From positions 1-35,746 of the forward strand of contig JAEOSY010000191.1 in assembly GCA_016840125.1 (NCBI GenBank): DNA of 35,746 nt. The letters run 5' to 3'. Both the position numbers and the translations under genes were made by a program. Position 1 is the stretch's first letter, and each line of letters begins with the position of its first letter. The notes below the pieces were generated by a model that was not told the origin of the DNA, searched no databases, and saw nothing but the letters and a program-made list of their open reading frames with translations. This DNA comes from Candidatus Helarchaeota archaeon (GTDB lineage: Archaea > Asgardarchaeota > Lokiarchaeia > Helarchaeales > HEL-GB-A). Shown here piece by piece: positions 1 to 9,449 of the stretch.

Positions 1-175
1 AGAAATTGTGTGAGAAGGTGCGATCCATATGAAAAATGTATTGTCCGTCTCGGATGTGGCGACGGCTGACAACTTCTTCACCAGCGAAAGCAGGTGTCCA
101 AGTTTGTCCAGTTTATAGCTATCTGTATATTATCACATTTTAAGATGTATTCAAATCAATATTTCTTTCTTCAGT
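1..175. other. Left-edge non-coding stretch
   Basis: I see no convincing gene here. A minus-strand frame is open from about position 131 to the left edge (about 43 codons), but it has no ATG and no ribosome binding site, so it may be chance. The part from about 120 to 175 is AT-rich and lies just downstream of the GH5 gene stop, so it probably holds the 3' end of that transcript. Confidence 0.3.
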
Positions 176-2194
176 CTATTGTCTTCTTGTTATCCTTAAA
201 GTAATTTCTTTACCTTTAGGATTGTTTATAAAAAGAAGAGGTTCCTCGGATGCGACCCACCAATCAGCACCATTGCAATGAACTTCAAAGCCCTTTGGAT
301 ATTGGATAGGTGGGACGTAAACTTCCGTTGGTGCGGTAATTGCATCATCTGCTTCAAATTCAAATAGGAATTTGCCTTTTTTCCGCTGGAATCTCATTTT
401 CCGGGGAGTACCTGCGATACGACGTGCATAAGGGCGACAAAATCCTTCAAGAGCTCGCCCGCCTGAATTAATATCATCTCTCCAATCACTCATTCTATGA
501 GATTGTGAGAAGATGGAACGATCAACAAGGTTCCACTTATCCCCATATTCATGAGTATTATCGGGACAGTAGTTCCAGAGGCAAGAACTCAAAAAAAGTT
601 CATCAAAGGCATTATAAAGCAGATCGAAACGAATTATTTGCCACTTGAAGGCTTCCATCCCTCTCTTTCCTTTCTTCCATAATTTAAAACTTTTTGCGTT
701 ATGAATATCCATATGACAGCCAAACTCGCCCAGTAAGCACGGGGTATTGCCATTATTAACATTTTGGGTTAAGTCAACTTGGTTCTTTAAAATCTGGAGA
801 TACATTTTCTGCATCCCACGGAGACCAAAAACGAGACGTAACTTTCCGCCAAAAATGTTGGCGTGGAGTCTGAGAGGCTTGAAGAGAAACACCTTTTTAA
901 GCAAAGAATGTATTGGATCGTAAAAATGGTAAGCATTGACCATGTTTTTAGGTGTATCGTCAGGCCATTCTCGCGGTAGGAAAACCCGTTCCGGCTCATC
1001 CTCCGCAAGGATCATCCAATCATGGTTATATTCCCGAATAATCTCTGCCACCCGCTTTGTGAAAGGCAGCAGATAATCTCGTAGAAAATCTACCTCTTTT
1101 CCATTAACCACTCTGAAATAATCATCATTAGGGGCAATTGGTTTCCCATCACTATCAAGATCCCAAACTCCATGCTCCCTCCAGAAATCCTTTGCCCCAT
1201 CTTTCCAAATTGAGATCTTTTTAGGATTGACTATTTCTGAACCTACAACCCCAATTTTGAGCTTTAAAATTTGTATTCCCAACTTCTCGATCTCAAGGGT
1301 ATTCCCAGCTGCTGTATACATTCCATCGACGGGAGTCCATGCGAGTCCTGGAAGCGGAGGGTCCTCTTTGCTGCCTTTCTGCATCTTTAAATTACGAGTA
1401 ATTGCTTTATGCCCTATAAAACCATGAAATGGTTCATTCAATACATCAAAACCGAATACATTAGGCAAATTCTTCACTCGTTTAGCTATCTCCTTCAGAC
1501 AGCCGCTATAATGCCCAAACATGTAGTCTTGAATATTCAATTTCTTTCCAGATCGCTCATCTTTTATTATAAGATTTGGAGCAAAGTCTTTCCCTGCAAA
1601 AAAGAGTGTCCACATCGTCCCATTAGGAAACATTCGATAATTTTTTCCCCACACCATCCTAGGATAGCTCTTTTCATCAGTGGGATCGTATAGATATTGC
1701 ATATTGAGAGCTAATCCGGATTCATCGAATTTAGTATAATCAAACCCTATCTTTTCAAATAACCAGAGAGGAGCACCATCTCCACCAGTAACCCTGCTCC
1801 AAACATCTTGATGCGGATCCACAAAAACATACAAGCCATAATCGCCTGCCAGTGTCAGCATCTCAGCGTAATAATCAAGGTACTCCTCGTCATATTGATA
1901 GGGTCCCGCATGTTCAATGGCTTCCCATGTGGTCAAGTAACGGATACAATTAAACCCCCATGCTTTTAATCTAGTATAATGCTCTTCAGCATCTTTGCGA
2001 GGGAAGGGGCGTCCTACAAAAGAGACATTTTCCAAATCAGTGGGTGGCCAATTATCAGTAAAATATGGATTCCCATCAGGTTTAAAGGGAACTTTGGTGC
2101 TATGAGAAAGATTAACACCCCGCAAGATCACTTTCCGCCCTTTTCCGTCGATAAACCACTGTCCTGAAATTTTTAAGGGGCTTAACTCGGTCAA
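176..2194 (-). CDS. GH5-family glycosidase, EGCrP/steryl-glucosidase-like (GH5_12 type)
   Basis: 672 residues, a TIM-barrel glycoside hydrolase of family 5. Visible family landmarks are VDPHQDVWSR at 125-134 followed by TGGDGAPLW, the acid/base Glu in VLNEP (E254), AYHFYDP near 421-427, and the nucleophile Glu in LLGEFG (E490); a beta-rich C-terminal domain follows from about 600. The DPHQDVWSR-TGG-GAPLW block is characteristic of the subfamily with fungal EGCrP1/EGCrP2, cytosolic enzymes that remove glucose from glucosylceramide or sterol glucoside. No signal peptide is visible, so a cytosolic role on a glucolipid is inferred, but the archaeal substrate is unknown. The start is TTG, chosen because GGTGA lies 4 nt upstream. 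The next gene upstream, a sugar kinase, is co-oriented with a 43-nt gap, which suggests one transcription unit. Confidence 0.85.
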   Translation of the reverse strand: MTELSPLKISGQWFIDGKGRKVILRGVNLSHSTKVPFKPDGNPYFTDNWPPTDLENVSFVGRPFPRKDAEEHYTRLKAWGFNCIRYLTTWEAIEHAGPYQYDEEYLDYYAEMLTLAGDYGLYVFVDPHQDVWSRVTGGDGAPLWLFEKIGFDYTKFDESGLALNMQYLYDPTDEKSYPRMVWGKNYRMFPNGTMWTLFFAGKDFAPNLIIKDERSGKKLNIQDYMFGHYSGCLKEIAKRVKNLPNVFGFDVLNEPFHGFIGHKAITRNLKMQKGSKEDPPLPGLAWTPVDGMYTAAGNTLEIEKLGIQILKLKIGVVGSEIVNPKKISIWKDGAKDFWREHGVWDLDSDGKPIAPNDDYFRVVNGKEVDFLRDYLLPFTKRVAEIIREYNHDWMILAEDEPERVFLPREWPDDTPKNMVNAYHFYDPIHSLLKKVFLFKPLRLHANIFGGKLRLVFGLRGMQKMYLQILKNQVDLTQNVNNGNTPCLLGEFGCHMDIHNAKSFKLWKKGKRGMEAFKWQIIRFDLLYNAFDELFLSSCLWNYCPDNTHEYGDKWNLVDRSIFSQSHRMSDWRDDINSGGRALEGFCRPYARRIAGTPRKMRFQRKKGKFLFEFEADDAITAPTEVYVPPIQYPKGFEVHCNGADWWVASEEPLLFINNPKGKEITLRITRRQ

Positions 2195-2237
2195 TTCATC
2201 ACCATCAAGTAATAAATTTCATTGTTAAATGATCATA

Positions 2238-3407
2238 TCAATAAATATTTTCTAAATATTTTGAATAATTTATTAGAAATTGCTGAACATCTTGAGGTAT
2301 AGGGCTGATTCCTTCACGTACAAAAATGGATGCCACACAGTTCCCTATTAGCGGAAGGACTTCAGCAGAAATATTTGCAAGAAGGCCGTAACTAATTCCA
2401 GCACTGAAATGATCCCCCGCAGCCGTGGTAAAGCGCGGTGTGGAAGTATACGCATTCAAAATTGTAATTAACTTGTTTTTAGAAGCAAGATGTGCCATTT
2501 TCGGAGTATGAGAAATTACATATGAGAGATTCAATATGTGTTGAAGAGATTCAGTTAAGTTTAGGTGGGATTGGGAAGATTTTCCAACTAATTCCTCTGA
2601 TAAAACTTTGAGTTCAAGGTCATTTAAGAGCAACACAACTTGAACGTAATCCTCAAATCCTGGTAATAGGGTTGCCAATTCCTTCCACTGTTCACGTGAC
2701 TTTCTTGATAAATCAGATAAATCCAAAATTAAAAACTTTTTACGACTACTTTCAGAGAGCGAGGGTAAAATTGAGCTTTGTAATTCGGAGAAAATTTGAG
2801 ACATATTCGGATTTGAAGCCCAATAGCCGATACCCCATAAGCTACTTTTCTCATATTCGTTTATTATGAATTCTTGTCCTAAGATCGATATAATTTGATT
2901 CCAATTAAGGTGATTGATATTATCATTATCTACAATCATTATTTTCCCATCTTGGAATTCGTAGCATACCGTGGTACCAGGATTTGAAACTGGGAAGGTA
3001 ATGCAATGATGTTGGTCAACTAATTGCTCCTGAAAAATATTTTGAAGTTTAGGTAATCCGAAAGCGCCAATAAGATGGGTATTCTCAGTAAACCCGCATA
3101 ATTTGGATATAGCTTTTCCCACATTACATGTGAAACCTCCTGCTGAAATCTTCTTGATGACCGTTTCGATAGATGCACTTGAGCCTGCTGCTTGAGCGAT
3201 TCGGTCAGCCCACTCTGATATATTCTCCATAAGTTCTAAATCAGTGGGCGAACTCCGGAATCTAACAACAGAAACTATATCATCTTTATAGCCATCAAAG
3301 CCCAAGACGACTTGCTCTGTAATTTTTGTGGGAAGATCTGCTTTTTGCGCTTTATTGAGCGCAGTCGTGGTGTGTTCTTGGGCTTGTTCTAGGTCGCTTT
3401 TGTTCAT
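2238..3407 (-). CDS. PfkB-family carbohydrate kinase
   Basis: 389 residues. The ribokinase/PfkB fold is indicated by GFDGYKDD at 36-43 (substrate-binding start of the fold), SAGGFTCNVG at 88-97 (the GG-N motif) and the ATP-site signature TAAGDHFSAG at 328-337 with the catalytic base Asp332. The first 30 residues are polar, helical and unlike the usual family start. Likely reaction: ATP-dependent phosphorylation of a sugar or nucleoside; the substrate cannot be told from sequence. It lies just upstream of, and in the same direction as, the GH5 glycosidase, so it might phosphorylate a released sugar (inference). It is divergent from the ThDP enzyme; the 112-nt gap between them must carry both promoters. 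Start ATG follows a weak AGGA. Confidence 0.85.
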   Translation of the reverse strand: MNKSDLEQAQEHTTTALNKAQKADLPTKITEQVVLGFDGYKDDIVSVVRFRSSPTDLELMENISEWADRIAQAAGSSASIETVIKKISAGGFTCNVGKAISKLCGFTENTHLIGAFGLPKLQNIFQEQLVDQHHCITFPVSNPGTTVCYEFQDGKIMIVDNDNINHLNWNQIISILGQEFIINEYEKSSLWGIGYWASNPNMSQIFSELQSSILPSLSESSRKKFLILDLSDLSRKSREQWKELATLLPGFEDYVQVVLLLNDLELKVLSEELVGKSSQSHLNLTESLQHILNLSYVISHTPKMAHLASKNKLITILNAYTSTPRFTTAAGDHFSAGISYGLLANISAEVLPLIGNCVASIFVREGISPIPQDVQQFLINYSKYLENIY

Positions 3408-3519
3408 ATCCTTTAATTAAAACCTTCACCCAAATTATAATTTCTATGAAAAAGAAGAAATAAACATCTTTGAAAGTAATTTATGAACTGCGTTCTGCTA
3501 AAATAGATCGGTGATTGTA

Positions 3520-5319
3520 ATGCAATTAACGGGTAGCGAGATTATTGTTGAATATTTGCTAAAGGAGAAAATACCTTATGTTTTTGGAATTCCTGGACAC
3601 GGATGTCTAGGCTTGACGGACGCCCTCCGGAAACATAAAGAAATTAAAGTGATCCAAATGAAGCAAGAGATGTGTGGGGTTCATATGGCTGATGCATATT
3701 ATCGTGTCACTGGAAAACCTTTAGTGGTTTTTACCTCTATTGGACCTGGGGCAGTTAATACCGCAATCGGTCTGGCAAGTGCCTATGTTGATTCTATTCC
3801 TGTATTAGTCATAACAGGGGATACACATGTCCATATGCGTGGTAAAGGCGTTCTGCAAGAAGTTGAACGGAGTCGTGACTCAGATGTCCCCCGCGTTTTT
3901 GAACCGATTGTGAAACGCTCGTGGCAAGTCGCGAAAGTAGAGCAACTTCCGAGTGTAATGCGACGTGCATTCAATCTTATGATGACTGGAAGACGTGGGC
4001 CAGTTCATATTGATCTTCCCATGGATGTCCAATGTGACTCTATTGATATAGAAATTCCCGAACCTAAAAATCATACTCCCATTGGACGAATGACTGGCGA
4101 CACTCAAAAAATCAAGGAAGCCATTGAAGTAATCACCAAAGCAAAACGCCCCGTAATTCTTGTGGGTGGCGGAGTTATGGCATCCGAGGCATTTGAAGAA
4201 TTGAAAGAACTAGCTGAACTCATTGGTGCCGCGGTAATAACCACCATGATGGGGAAAAGTGCCTTTCCCGAAGATCATCCCCTTTATGCTTGGCATGCAG
4301 GATCCAAAGGAACAACTTGTGGATTGAAACTAAGTTCCTCTGCAGATGTGCTCATTGCTATTGGGTGTCGTTTCGCTGATGAAACAACCTCCTCATATAA
4401 GGATGGTGTAAGCTTTTCCATTCCTCCCACGAAATTGATTCAGATTGATATCGATCCGACTGAAATCGGAAAGAATTATCCAGTAGAAGTGGGAATTATT
4501 GGAGATGCTAAAGGAACATTACAGCTATGCGTTGAAGAGTTACGAAGTAGAGGGATCAAAAAGGATTATGAAGGGACCGAATATTTTAAAGAAATTCAGA
4601 AGTTGAAGACGAAGTGGTCCGAATTTATATATAAATGGAAGGATGATTCAAAGGTTCCTGTTATGATTTCAACGGTTTTACAAGAGGTGAGAAAGGCAAT
4701 TGCACGGGATGCAATAGTAATTACTTCCTCCGGTAATATTCAAGCTCAAATGTTACAAGAATTCCCCTTCTTTGAGCCGAAAACATGTATTACTTCCGGT
4801 GGATTTTCAACCATGGGATATACCGTTCCCGCTGCAATTGGTGCCAAGCTAGCTGCACCAAACCGTCAAGTAGTAGGTATGGTGGGTGATGGCGATTTTC
4901 TAATGACCATGCAAGAATTAGCTACTGCGGTTCAATTTAATGTTCCAATTCTCATCATACTTGTAAATAATATGGGCTGGATTGCGATTTCCGATCTCCA
5001 ACGTGCTGTTTATGGTGAAAAATCAGCATATGCAACAGAGTTCTATGATCCTTCTGGAAGCATTTACAGCCCTGACTTTAAAATCATTGCAGAAGGATTT
5101 GGCTGTTATGCTGAGAAAATATCGAAAAGTGAGGAGATTCAGCCGGCTATCAAGCGGGCTATAGACTCTGGCAAACCCGCCGTGATTGAAATAATTGTCA
5201 ACCGTGATTTTCCGTATTCTGGGAGTCCTGCGCATGGATGGTGGGATGTTCCTATTCCAACGTATATGAAAGAAAAACGAAAAAAGTATGAGATGGATAT
5301 TAAAGGAGAAAAATTGTAA
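3520..5319 (+). CDS. ThDP-dependent enzyme, acetolactate-synthase-like
   Basis: 599 residues from the chosen ATG. Three domains of the ThDP family are readable: the N-terminal Pyr domain with the cofactor-activating Glu in MKQEMCG (E50), the central domain ending in the VLIAIGCRFADETT stretch, and the C-terminal PP domain with GDGD at 456-459 and NN at 483-484, the Mg-ThDP motif. Related enzymes are acetolactate synthase, glyoxylate carboligase, sulfoacetaldehyde acetyltransferase and IolD; I cannot choose among them. No regulatory subunit is adjacent, which argues against a plain biosynthetic IlvB. The GGTGA at 3510-3514 fits the ATG at 3520 (5-nt spacing) better than the GTG at 3511 that overlaps it. 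The gene ends 3 nt before the convergent ABC permease. Confidence 0.9.
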   Translation: MQLTGSEIIVEYLLKEKIPYVFGIPGHGCLGLTDALRKHKEIKVIQMKQEMCGVHMADAYYRVTGKPLVVFTSIGPGAVNTAIGLASAYVDSIPVLVITGDTHVHMRGKGVLQEVERSRDSDVPRVFEPIVKRSWQVAKVEQLPSVMRRAFNLMMTGRRGPVHIDLPMDVQCDSIDIEIPEPKNHTPIGRMTGDTQKIKEAIEVITKAKRPVILVGGGVMASEAFEELKELAELIGAAVITTMMGKSAFPEDHPLYAWHAGSKGTTCGLKLSSSADVLIAIGCRFADETTSSYKDGVSFSIPPTKLIQIDIDPTEIGKNYPVEVGIIGDAKGTLQLCVEELRSRGIKKDYEGTEYFKEIQKLKTKWSEFIYKWKDDSKVPVMISTVLQEVRKAIARDAIVITSSGNIQAQMLQEFPFFEPKTCITSGGFSTMGYTVPAAIGAKLAAPNRQVVGMVGDGDFLMTMQELATAVQFNVPILIILVNNMGWIAISDLQRAVYGEKSAYATEFYDPSGSIYSPDFKIIAEGFGCYAEKISKSEEIQPAIKRAIDSGKPAVIEIIVNRDFPYSGSPAHGWWDVPIPTYMKEKRKKYEMDIKGEKL

Positions 5320-5322
5320 TCT

Positions 5323-6912
5323 TCATTCTAGAGAGGACAATTTTCTAATTCCTAGTTTTAAGAGTATATATCCAGTGATGGCTAAGAAAGCTAGGGTAAT
5401 TAGGGATGTATCATATAGCTCAAAAGAGCCTATAACAAATATATCATAAAAGATGACGCCGGTCCAGATACTTGAAGTAAGCCCCCAGTAAGTCACCATT
5501 AAAACGGCGATTTTGGGTCCCCGCTCTTCAAAGGTTGGGAAAACGAAAGCAACTCCGATGGCAATGCCCATTAGAGATAGTGAAAATCCAATTGAGAGTC
5601 CTATGGAGAGCACAGTATCAAGTAAGGGAAACCCAAAAACTATCATACTGATAGTTGAAAATATGACACCAATTATGAGCGTAAAAATAATATGTACTAA
5701 ATACACTGATTTAACATAGTTCTTCACGCCATTTGGTGACTTTCGATAGATCCAAAGCGTTTCTTTACTTCCAATAATGACAAAGGTGCCCAACATCCCC
5801 GCAATTATCAGTGGATACATAAAAGTAGCAAACATTACTAACATGCCTCGATCCATAAGACCCCCACTTGTCCCTAAATTAAATACGATAACTATTGCAG
5901 AGATTCCAATGGATAACCCAATACGGGAGAAATTCTCTAACTTTCGTGAATATTGTTTTAATTCCGAAACCAATTGAACGCCTCCGAGACGCCTGAAGAT
6001 ACGATAAAATAGTTTCTCACTAGTAATCCGTTTAGTTCCCATTTCAATAGGTTCTAGCGAATAAAAACGACCAGCTCCATAGTAACCCACAACAAGAACC
6101 ACCACTGTTAATCCTAATAACAGAATTAAAAAAAATGCAACATCTACTGGAACTAGATATCCGAATCCAAAAATATCCATAATTATAAAGGATCCCCATG
6201 AACTAGGAATGAATTGAAGGACAGTGTACATTGGAGAGTTGGGATCACTAATGCCAGTCATCACGATCCAAATAACCCCGTACATTAGAGCAACAGTCAA
6301 AATCGTTGTAATAAACACCATTGCTTTCCCTAAGTCGCGAGAACGTTCACTTTTTCTTACCTTATTTTCCACGTAGGCTGCTAGAAGGGTTCCCAACCAC
6401 ATACTCAAGACAATTATAATGAAGATTGTCAAATAGATTAGAATTTGACTGATGATAGTAAGTGGTATAGCAATGAGAAAGAAATTTACTAGCCATGGTG
6501 CGATGATAAATAGTAAAATCAAATAGATTGGCAATCGCCCAACTAATTTTCCAAATAAAACATCTCGCATCTTGACAGGTGATGATAAAAGAACTTCTAA
6601 TTGACCCGAAAGATCACCGGTATCTTGCAGCATGGTTGATAAGGGATGGATAATGCTCCATAGAAACATGTATAATAGCGCGAAAGAAAAAACATAGAAA
6701 ATAAAAAACGGAAGTCCTTCTATTGGGATAAATCCCGTTAAGAAATCATAAATAGGCGCACTCAAGGCATTAAAAAGTAATGGGATTAATATAAAAGCAT
6801 AGGTTCCCATGATTACAACTAAAAGCCCAAAAAAGAGGAGTCGATTATTTCGAAAGCGGTTTGTCCAGAGCCGCATCTCATTTTTCGCAACATGAAGCCA
6901 TGAGGATGTCAT
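5323..6912 (-). CDS. ABC-2 type transporter permease
   Basis: 529 residues, strongly hydrophobic, with about 12 possible membrane helices, for example near 27-49, 66-88, 131-180 (two or three helices), 199-218, 240-280 and several in the last 180 residues. An N-terminal cytosolic helix with MRLW/RFRNNR precedes the first helix, as is common in ABC-2 permeases of the NatB/YhaP kind. Its ATG overlaps the stop of the ATPase gene by 4 nt (ATGA), which indicates translational coupling and a common complex. The substrate is unknown; ABC-2 systems mostly export ions, drugs, lipids or polysaccharides. It has twice the number of helices of a minimal ABC-2 subunit, which would let one chain form the whole channel (inference). 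Confidence 0.85.
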   Translation of the reverse strand: MTSSWLHVAKNEMRLWTNRFRNNRLLFFGLLVVIMGTYAFILIPLLFNALSAPIYDFLTGFIPIEGLPFFIFYVFSFALLYMFLWSIIHPLSTMLQDTGDLSGQLEVLLSSPVKMRDVLFGKLVGRLPIYLILLFIIAPWLVNFFLIAIPLTIISQILIYLTIFIIIVLSMWLGTLLAAYVENKVRKSERSRDLGKAMVFITTILTVALMYGVIWIVMTGISDPNSPMYTVLQFIPSSWGSFIIMDIFGFGYLVPVDVAFFLILLLGLTVVVLVVGYYGAGRFYSLEPIEMGTKRITSEKLFYRIFRRLGGVQLVSELKQYSRKLENFSRIGLSIGISAIVIVFNLGTSGGLMDRGMLVMFATFMYPLIIAGMLGTFVIIGSKETLWIYRKSPNGVKNYVKSVYLVHIIFTLIIGVIFSTISMIVFGFPLLDTVLSIGLSIGFSLSLMGIAIGVAFVFPTFEERGPKIAVLMVTYWGLTSSIWTGVIFYDIFVIGSFELYDTSLITLAFLAITGYILLKLGIRKLSSLE

Positions 6913-7718
6913 TTATCATTATCTCCAGCTACTAGTTCTTTCTCAGTCGCCTTTTCCCCAGCGATCTTGAGATACGCCTCTTCAAGAGTTTCAGAGCCCG
7001 TTTCAGCAAGAATTTCTGGGATGGTCCCTTCAAATAAAAGAGTACCTTTCACGAGAATTCCTATACGATCGCAAATCTCCTCAACGAGTGGCAACATGTG
7101 ACTACAGATGAATACGGTCTTTTCTAGCTTATTTGATAGTTCCTTAATTAAATCTTTTACCATTTTGGATGCTTCAGGGTCGAGATTTGAGGTTGGCTCA
7201 TCCAGAAATAGAATGCTGGGATCACTTACCAAGGCAGAAGCAAGGAAAACTTTTTGTTTCATTCCCCGACTGTATGTCTCAAGAAGGTCATTACGACGCT
7301 CCTCTAGATCAAACATCTCGATGAATTCTTCTATCCGACCATTCAGAATCGTAGAGCTAACACCATAAAGAGAGCCAATGAATTCCAAGAATTCGACAGG
7401 CGTTAATTTCCCAAAAACCCCTGGTTGTTCAGGCAGTAAACCAGTTATTGCCTTCACCATATTAGCATTTTTTATGCTAATCCCATCTACTTCGGCATGT
7501 CCAGAGGTCTGCTTAATAATACAATTCAATAGTCGTACGGTTGTGGTTTTACCCGCGCCGTTTGGGCCTAATAATCCAAAAGTTACCCCATGATCGACAT
7601 CTAAAGTTAAATTATCCAAAGCGGTTATCTCCCCAAATGTCTTGGAGAGATTATGAGTACTGATCGCACAATTATTTCTCAAATCAAGATCACCTTTTCT
7701 AACTATTTTCATACTCAA
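6909..7718 (-). CDS. ABC transporter ATP-binding protein
   Basis: 269 residues. All ATPase motifs are present: Walker A GPNGAGKT at 51-58, Q-loop region LLPEQPG at 94-100, a variant signature YSRGMKQK at 149-156, Walker B ILFLDEP at 169-175 and H-loop His207 in ICSHML. The YSRGMKQ signature and LLPEQPG belong to the NatA/CcmA-like exporters paired with ABC-2 permeases, matching the downstream gene, with which it overlaps by 4 nt. TTG at 7718 is preferred because GGTGA lies 5 nt upstream; an ATG six bases further in is the alternative. A TATA-like TTAAAATTTA near 7759-7770 (minus strand) and two palindromes just upstream suggest controlled expression. Confidence 0.92.
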   Translation of the reverse strand: MSMKIVRKGDLDLRNNCAISTHNLSKTFGEITALDNLTLDVDHGVTFGLLGPNGAGKTTTVRLLNCIIKQTSGHAEVDGISIKNANMVKAITGLLPEQPGVFGKLTPVEFLEFIGSLYGVSSTILNGRIEEFIEMFDLEERRNDLLETYSRGMKQKVFLASALVSDPSILFLDEPTSNLDPEASKMVKDLIKELSNKLEKTVFICSHMLPLVEEICDRIGILVKGTLLFEGTIPEILAETGSETLEEAYLKIAGEKATEKELVAGDNDK

Positions 7719-7791
7719 ACTTTTTCACCAAAATTGTTCTGAGATAGCTATAACTCTCATTAAATTTTAACTCAGCAGTGGAGGAATCTTT

Positions 7792-7841
7792 AGTCAAGGA
7801 TCCTTGACTCAAAAGGAATCTATAGTCAAGAAACCTTGATT
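7792..7841 (-). promoter_or_regulatory. Two palindromic operators upstream of the ABC exporter
   Basis: A perfect 18-bp palindrome, AGTCAAGGATCCTTGACT, spans 7792-7809. A second, imperfect copy, AGTCAAGAAACCTTGATT, spans 7824-7841. The copies start 32 bp apart, about three helical turns, and both follow AGGAATCT-TAGTCAAG, so a longer unit is directly repeated. They lie about 75-125 bp upstream of the ATPase start and upstream of its likely TATA element near 7759-7770, a place that suits an activator or co-operative binding. The winged-helix protein at 7954-8433 is the obvious candidate to bind them (inference). Confidence 0.6.
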
Positions 7842-7953
7842 AGATTCAAGAAATTTGGACTAACTCTATACTTCAATAAAAAAAAAGAATTTGTAGTCCA
7901 ACGTATTATTTAGCAAGGTTTTTCGTATTTGGATCAAAAATATTAAAAAGTTC

Positions 7954-8433
7954 TCAGTATTTGTGTCTTAAATAGCCAATAGCACTCATATTTATAGCTG
8001 AAACTATAGCTATAATGATATCAAGTAATATTATTGATAATATTATGTCTTCAGTGAAATGTATTATAATTGGTACTAAAGCGGATGTAATTCCCCAACA
8101 TATAATGGTTATAACATGTGCATACGTAAAATATTTTTTATACTTAGAGAATTTGACTGATTCATCGGTCTTAGTTAACAAATTAAATGCTGCAAGACCA
8201 ACTTCATTTAACATATAAGATCCCTTTCTTTGCTCTATTAATGGATGAAGAAACTTTAAATGATAGGAAAGAGCTGGGCTGTCAATTCCCCCCAGTGATT
8301 GTTTTATTTTAGAAAATGCTAACTTTTCTTCAGTCCCAATAATTTTTATTATCTCTCTTCGGATTTTATGACCTAATGTTTTGAATATCTCTTCTTCCTC
8401 ATCCTTGGGAACTGCATTCTTTTCTTGAGCCAT
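7954..8433 (-). CDS. Winged-helix transcriptional regulator with two C-terminal membrane helices
   Basis: 159 residues from the chosen start. Residues 12-85 form an ArsR-type winged helix: EEEIFKTLGHKIRREIIKII (helix 1), FSKIKQSLGG, the recognition region SPALSYHLKFLHPLIEQ, and the wing KGSYMLNEVG. Two hydrophobic helices follow, about 101-124 and 129-154, ending in LRHKY, so the DNA-binding domain would be held at the membrane. The ATG at 8433 is chosen because GGTG lies five bases upstream; a longer frame to 8478 has no such site. It is encoded just upstream of the ABC exporter in the same direction, and the palindromes in between are likely targets. A sensor of membrane state that controls the exporter is an inference. 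Confidence 0.8.
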   Translation of the reverse strand: MAQEKNAVPKDEEEEIFKTLGHKIRREIIKIIGTEEKLAFSKIKQSLGGIDSPALSYHLKFLHPLIEQRKGSYMLNEVGLAAFNLLTKTDESVKFSKYKKYFTYAHVITIICWGITSALVPIIIHFTEDIILSIILLDIIIAIVSAINMSAIGYLRHKY

Positions 8434-8591
8434 GAACACACCACACATAATTGATATGTCAGAATTACATATTTGCATTTATTTACATTTTTTAATGAAT
8501 AATCGCACTTTATTAGAAAGTAATTATTTCTGAAGTCTTTAAAAGATGTAATTTAGACTCTATCTATATCTTTGAATAGTGGGCTGAAAAC

Positions 8592-9323
8592 ATGACCGAA
8601 GAAATTCAGAAGCCTGACAAATTTCTTGTGGGACCCGGTTTTGGTTTATTCCTAATGGGGGCAATTTACCTTGTTTGGTGGATTTTCTTTTCTTTTGAAT
8701 ATATTTTTGGACCAATGGGTGACGTACGATGGGCGCATAATTGGGCTTATGCAATTATAATTTTGACAGTAGGTGCTGCATGGCATCAGAAAAGCGTTAT
8801 TACTAGATTCATCGCTACTGTGCAAGCTTTTATGCTACCTGTTACTGCTAGTGGGTCCTTTGATAGTTTCATCATGACATATATCACGATAGGGCTTGCA
8901 GCTGCGTGGGCCGTCACTGTTGCCATTGAAAGAATGCGTGGAAAGATGTTCTTGCAAGATAAACTCCAGAAACGTACTTGGCTTTGGATTTGTATGCACT
9001 CCGTTGTTATTTCTTGGATTCTTATTGCTCACATGGGATTAGTATTTTTCATTGGACGGGTACCTTTGGAAAACCAGTTATTAAGTTTTGGAACCTACGC
9101 GGGATTCCTTGCGAATATCCCCCCTGAATTCACAGAATTGGCAACGTGGGCATTTGATATCACTCTGATAATCTGGGCTTTAATTGTTCTCTATGATCAG
9201 TTCAAATTAGGGTATAATGTGCAAAACAAACCATGGCCCCGTCGGAGTTTCTATATGGTATTCATCTGTATGGGTGCCAGTTTAGTTGCACTGGGGATTC
9301 AAGCAGCAATTTTTGGAGTATAA
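8592..9323 (+). CDS. Polytopic membrane protein of unknown function
   Basis: 243 residues with six or seven hydrophobic helices, near 17-39, 50-65, 70-85, 91-112, 130-154, 186-204 and 219-240. I do not recognise the family. There are no cofactor motifs; two His (H49, H65) and several Trp lie near helix ends. The N-terminus (MTEEIQKPDKF) is cytosolic in type and has no cleavable signal. A TATA-like CTTTAAAAG lies about 55 bp upstream of the start, between this gene and the divergent regulator, so the two share a promoter region of about 160 bp. A functional link to the exporter is possible but only positional. Confidence 0.8.
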   Translation: MTEEIQKPDKFLVGPGFGLFLMGAIYLVWWIFFSFEYIFGPMGDVRWAHNWAYAIIILTVGAAWHQKSVITRFIATVQAFMLPVTASGSFDSFIMTYITIGLAAAWAVTVAIERMRGKMFLQDKLQKRTWLWICMHSVVISWILIAHMGLVFFIGRVPLENQLLSFGTYAGFLANIPPEFTELATWAFDITLIIWALIVLYDQFKLGYNVQNKPWPRRSFYMVFICMGASLVALGIQAAIFGV

Positions 9324-9449
9324 AAAGCATTTAAAATCCTTAAGATACGTAGTTGCTCTCAAATAGCAAATAAATTTTTAAGAATTAGCTATCAGATATT
9401 TGAGGGTATGATGAAATTCACGTAATTATATTATCTGAGGTTTTTTAAA

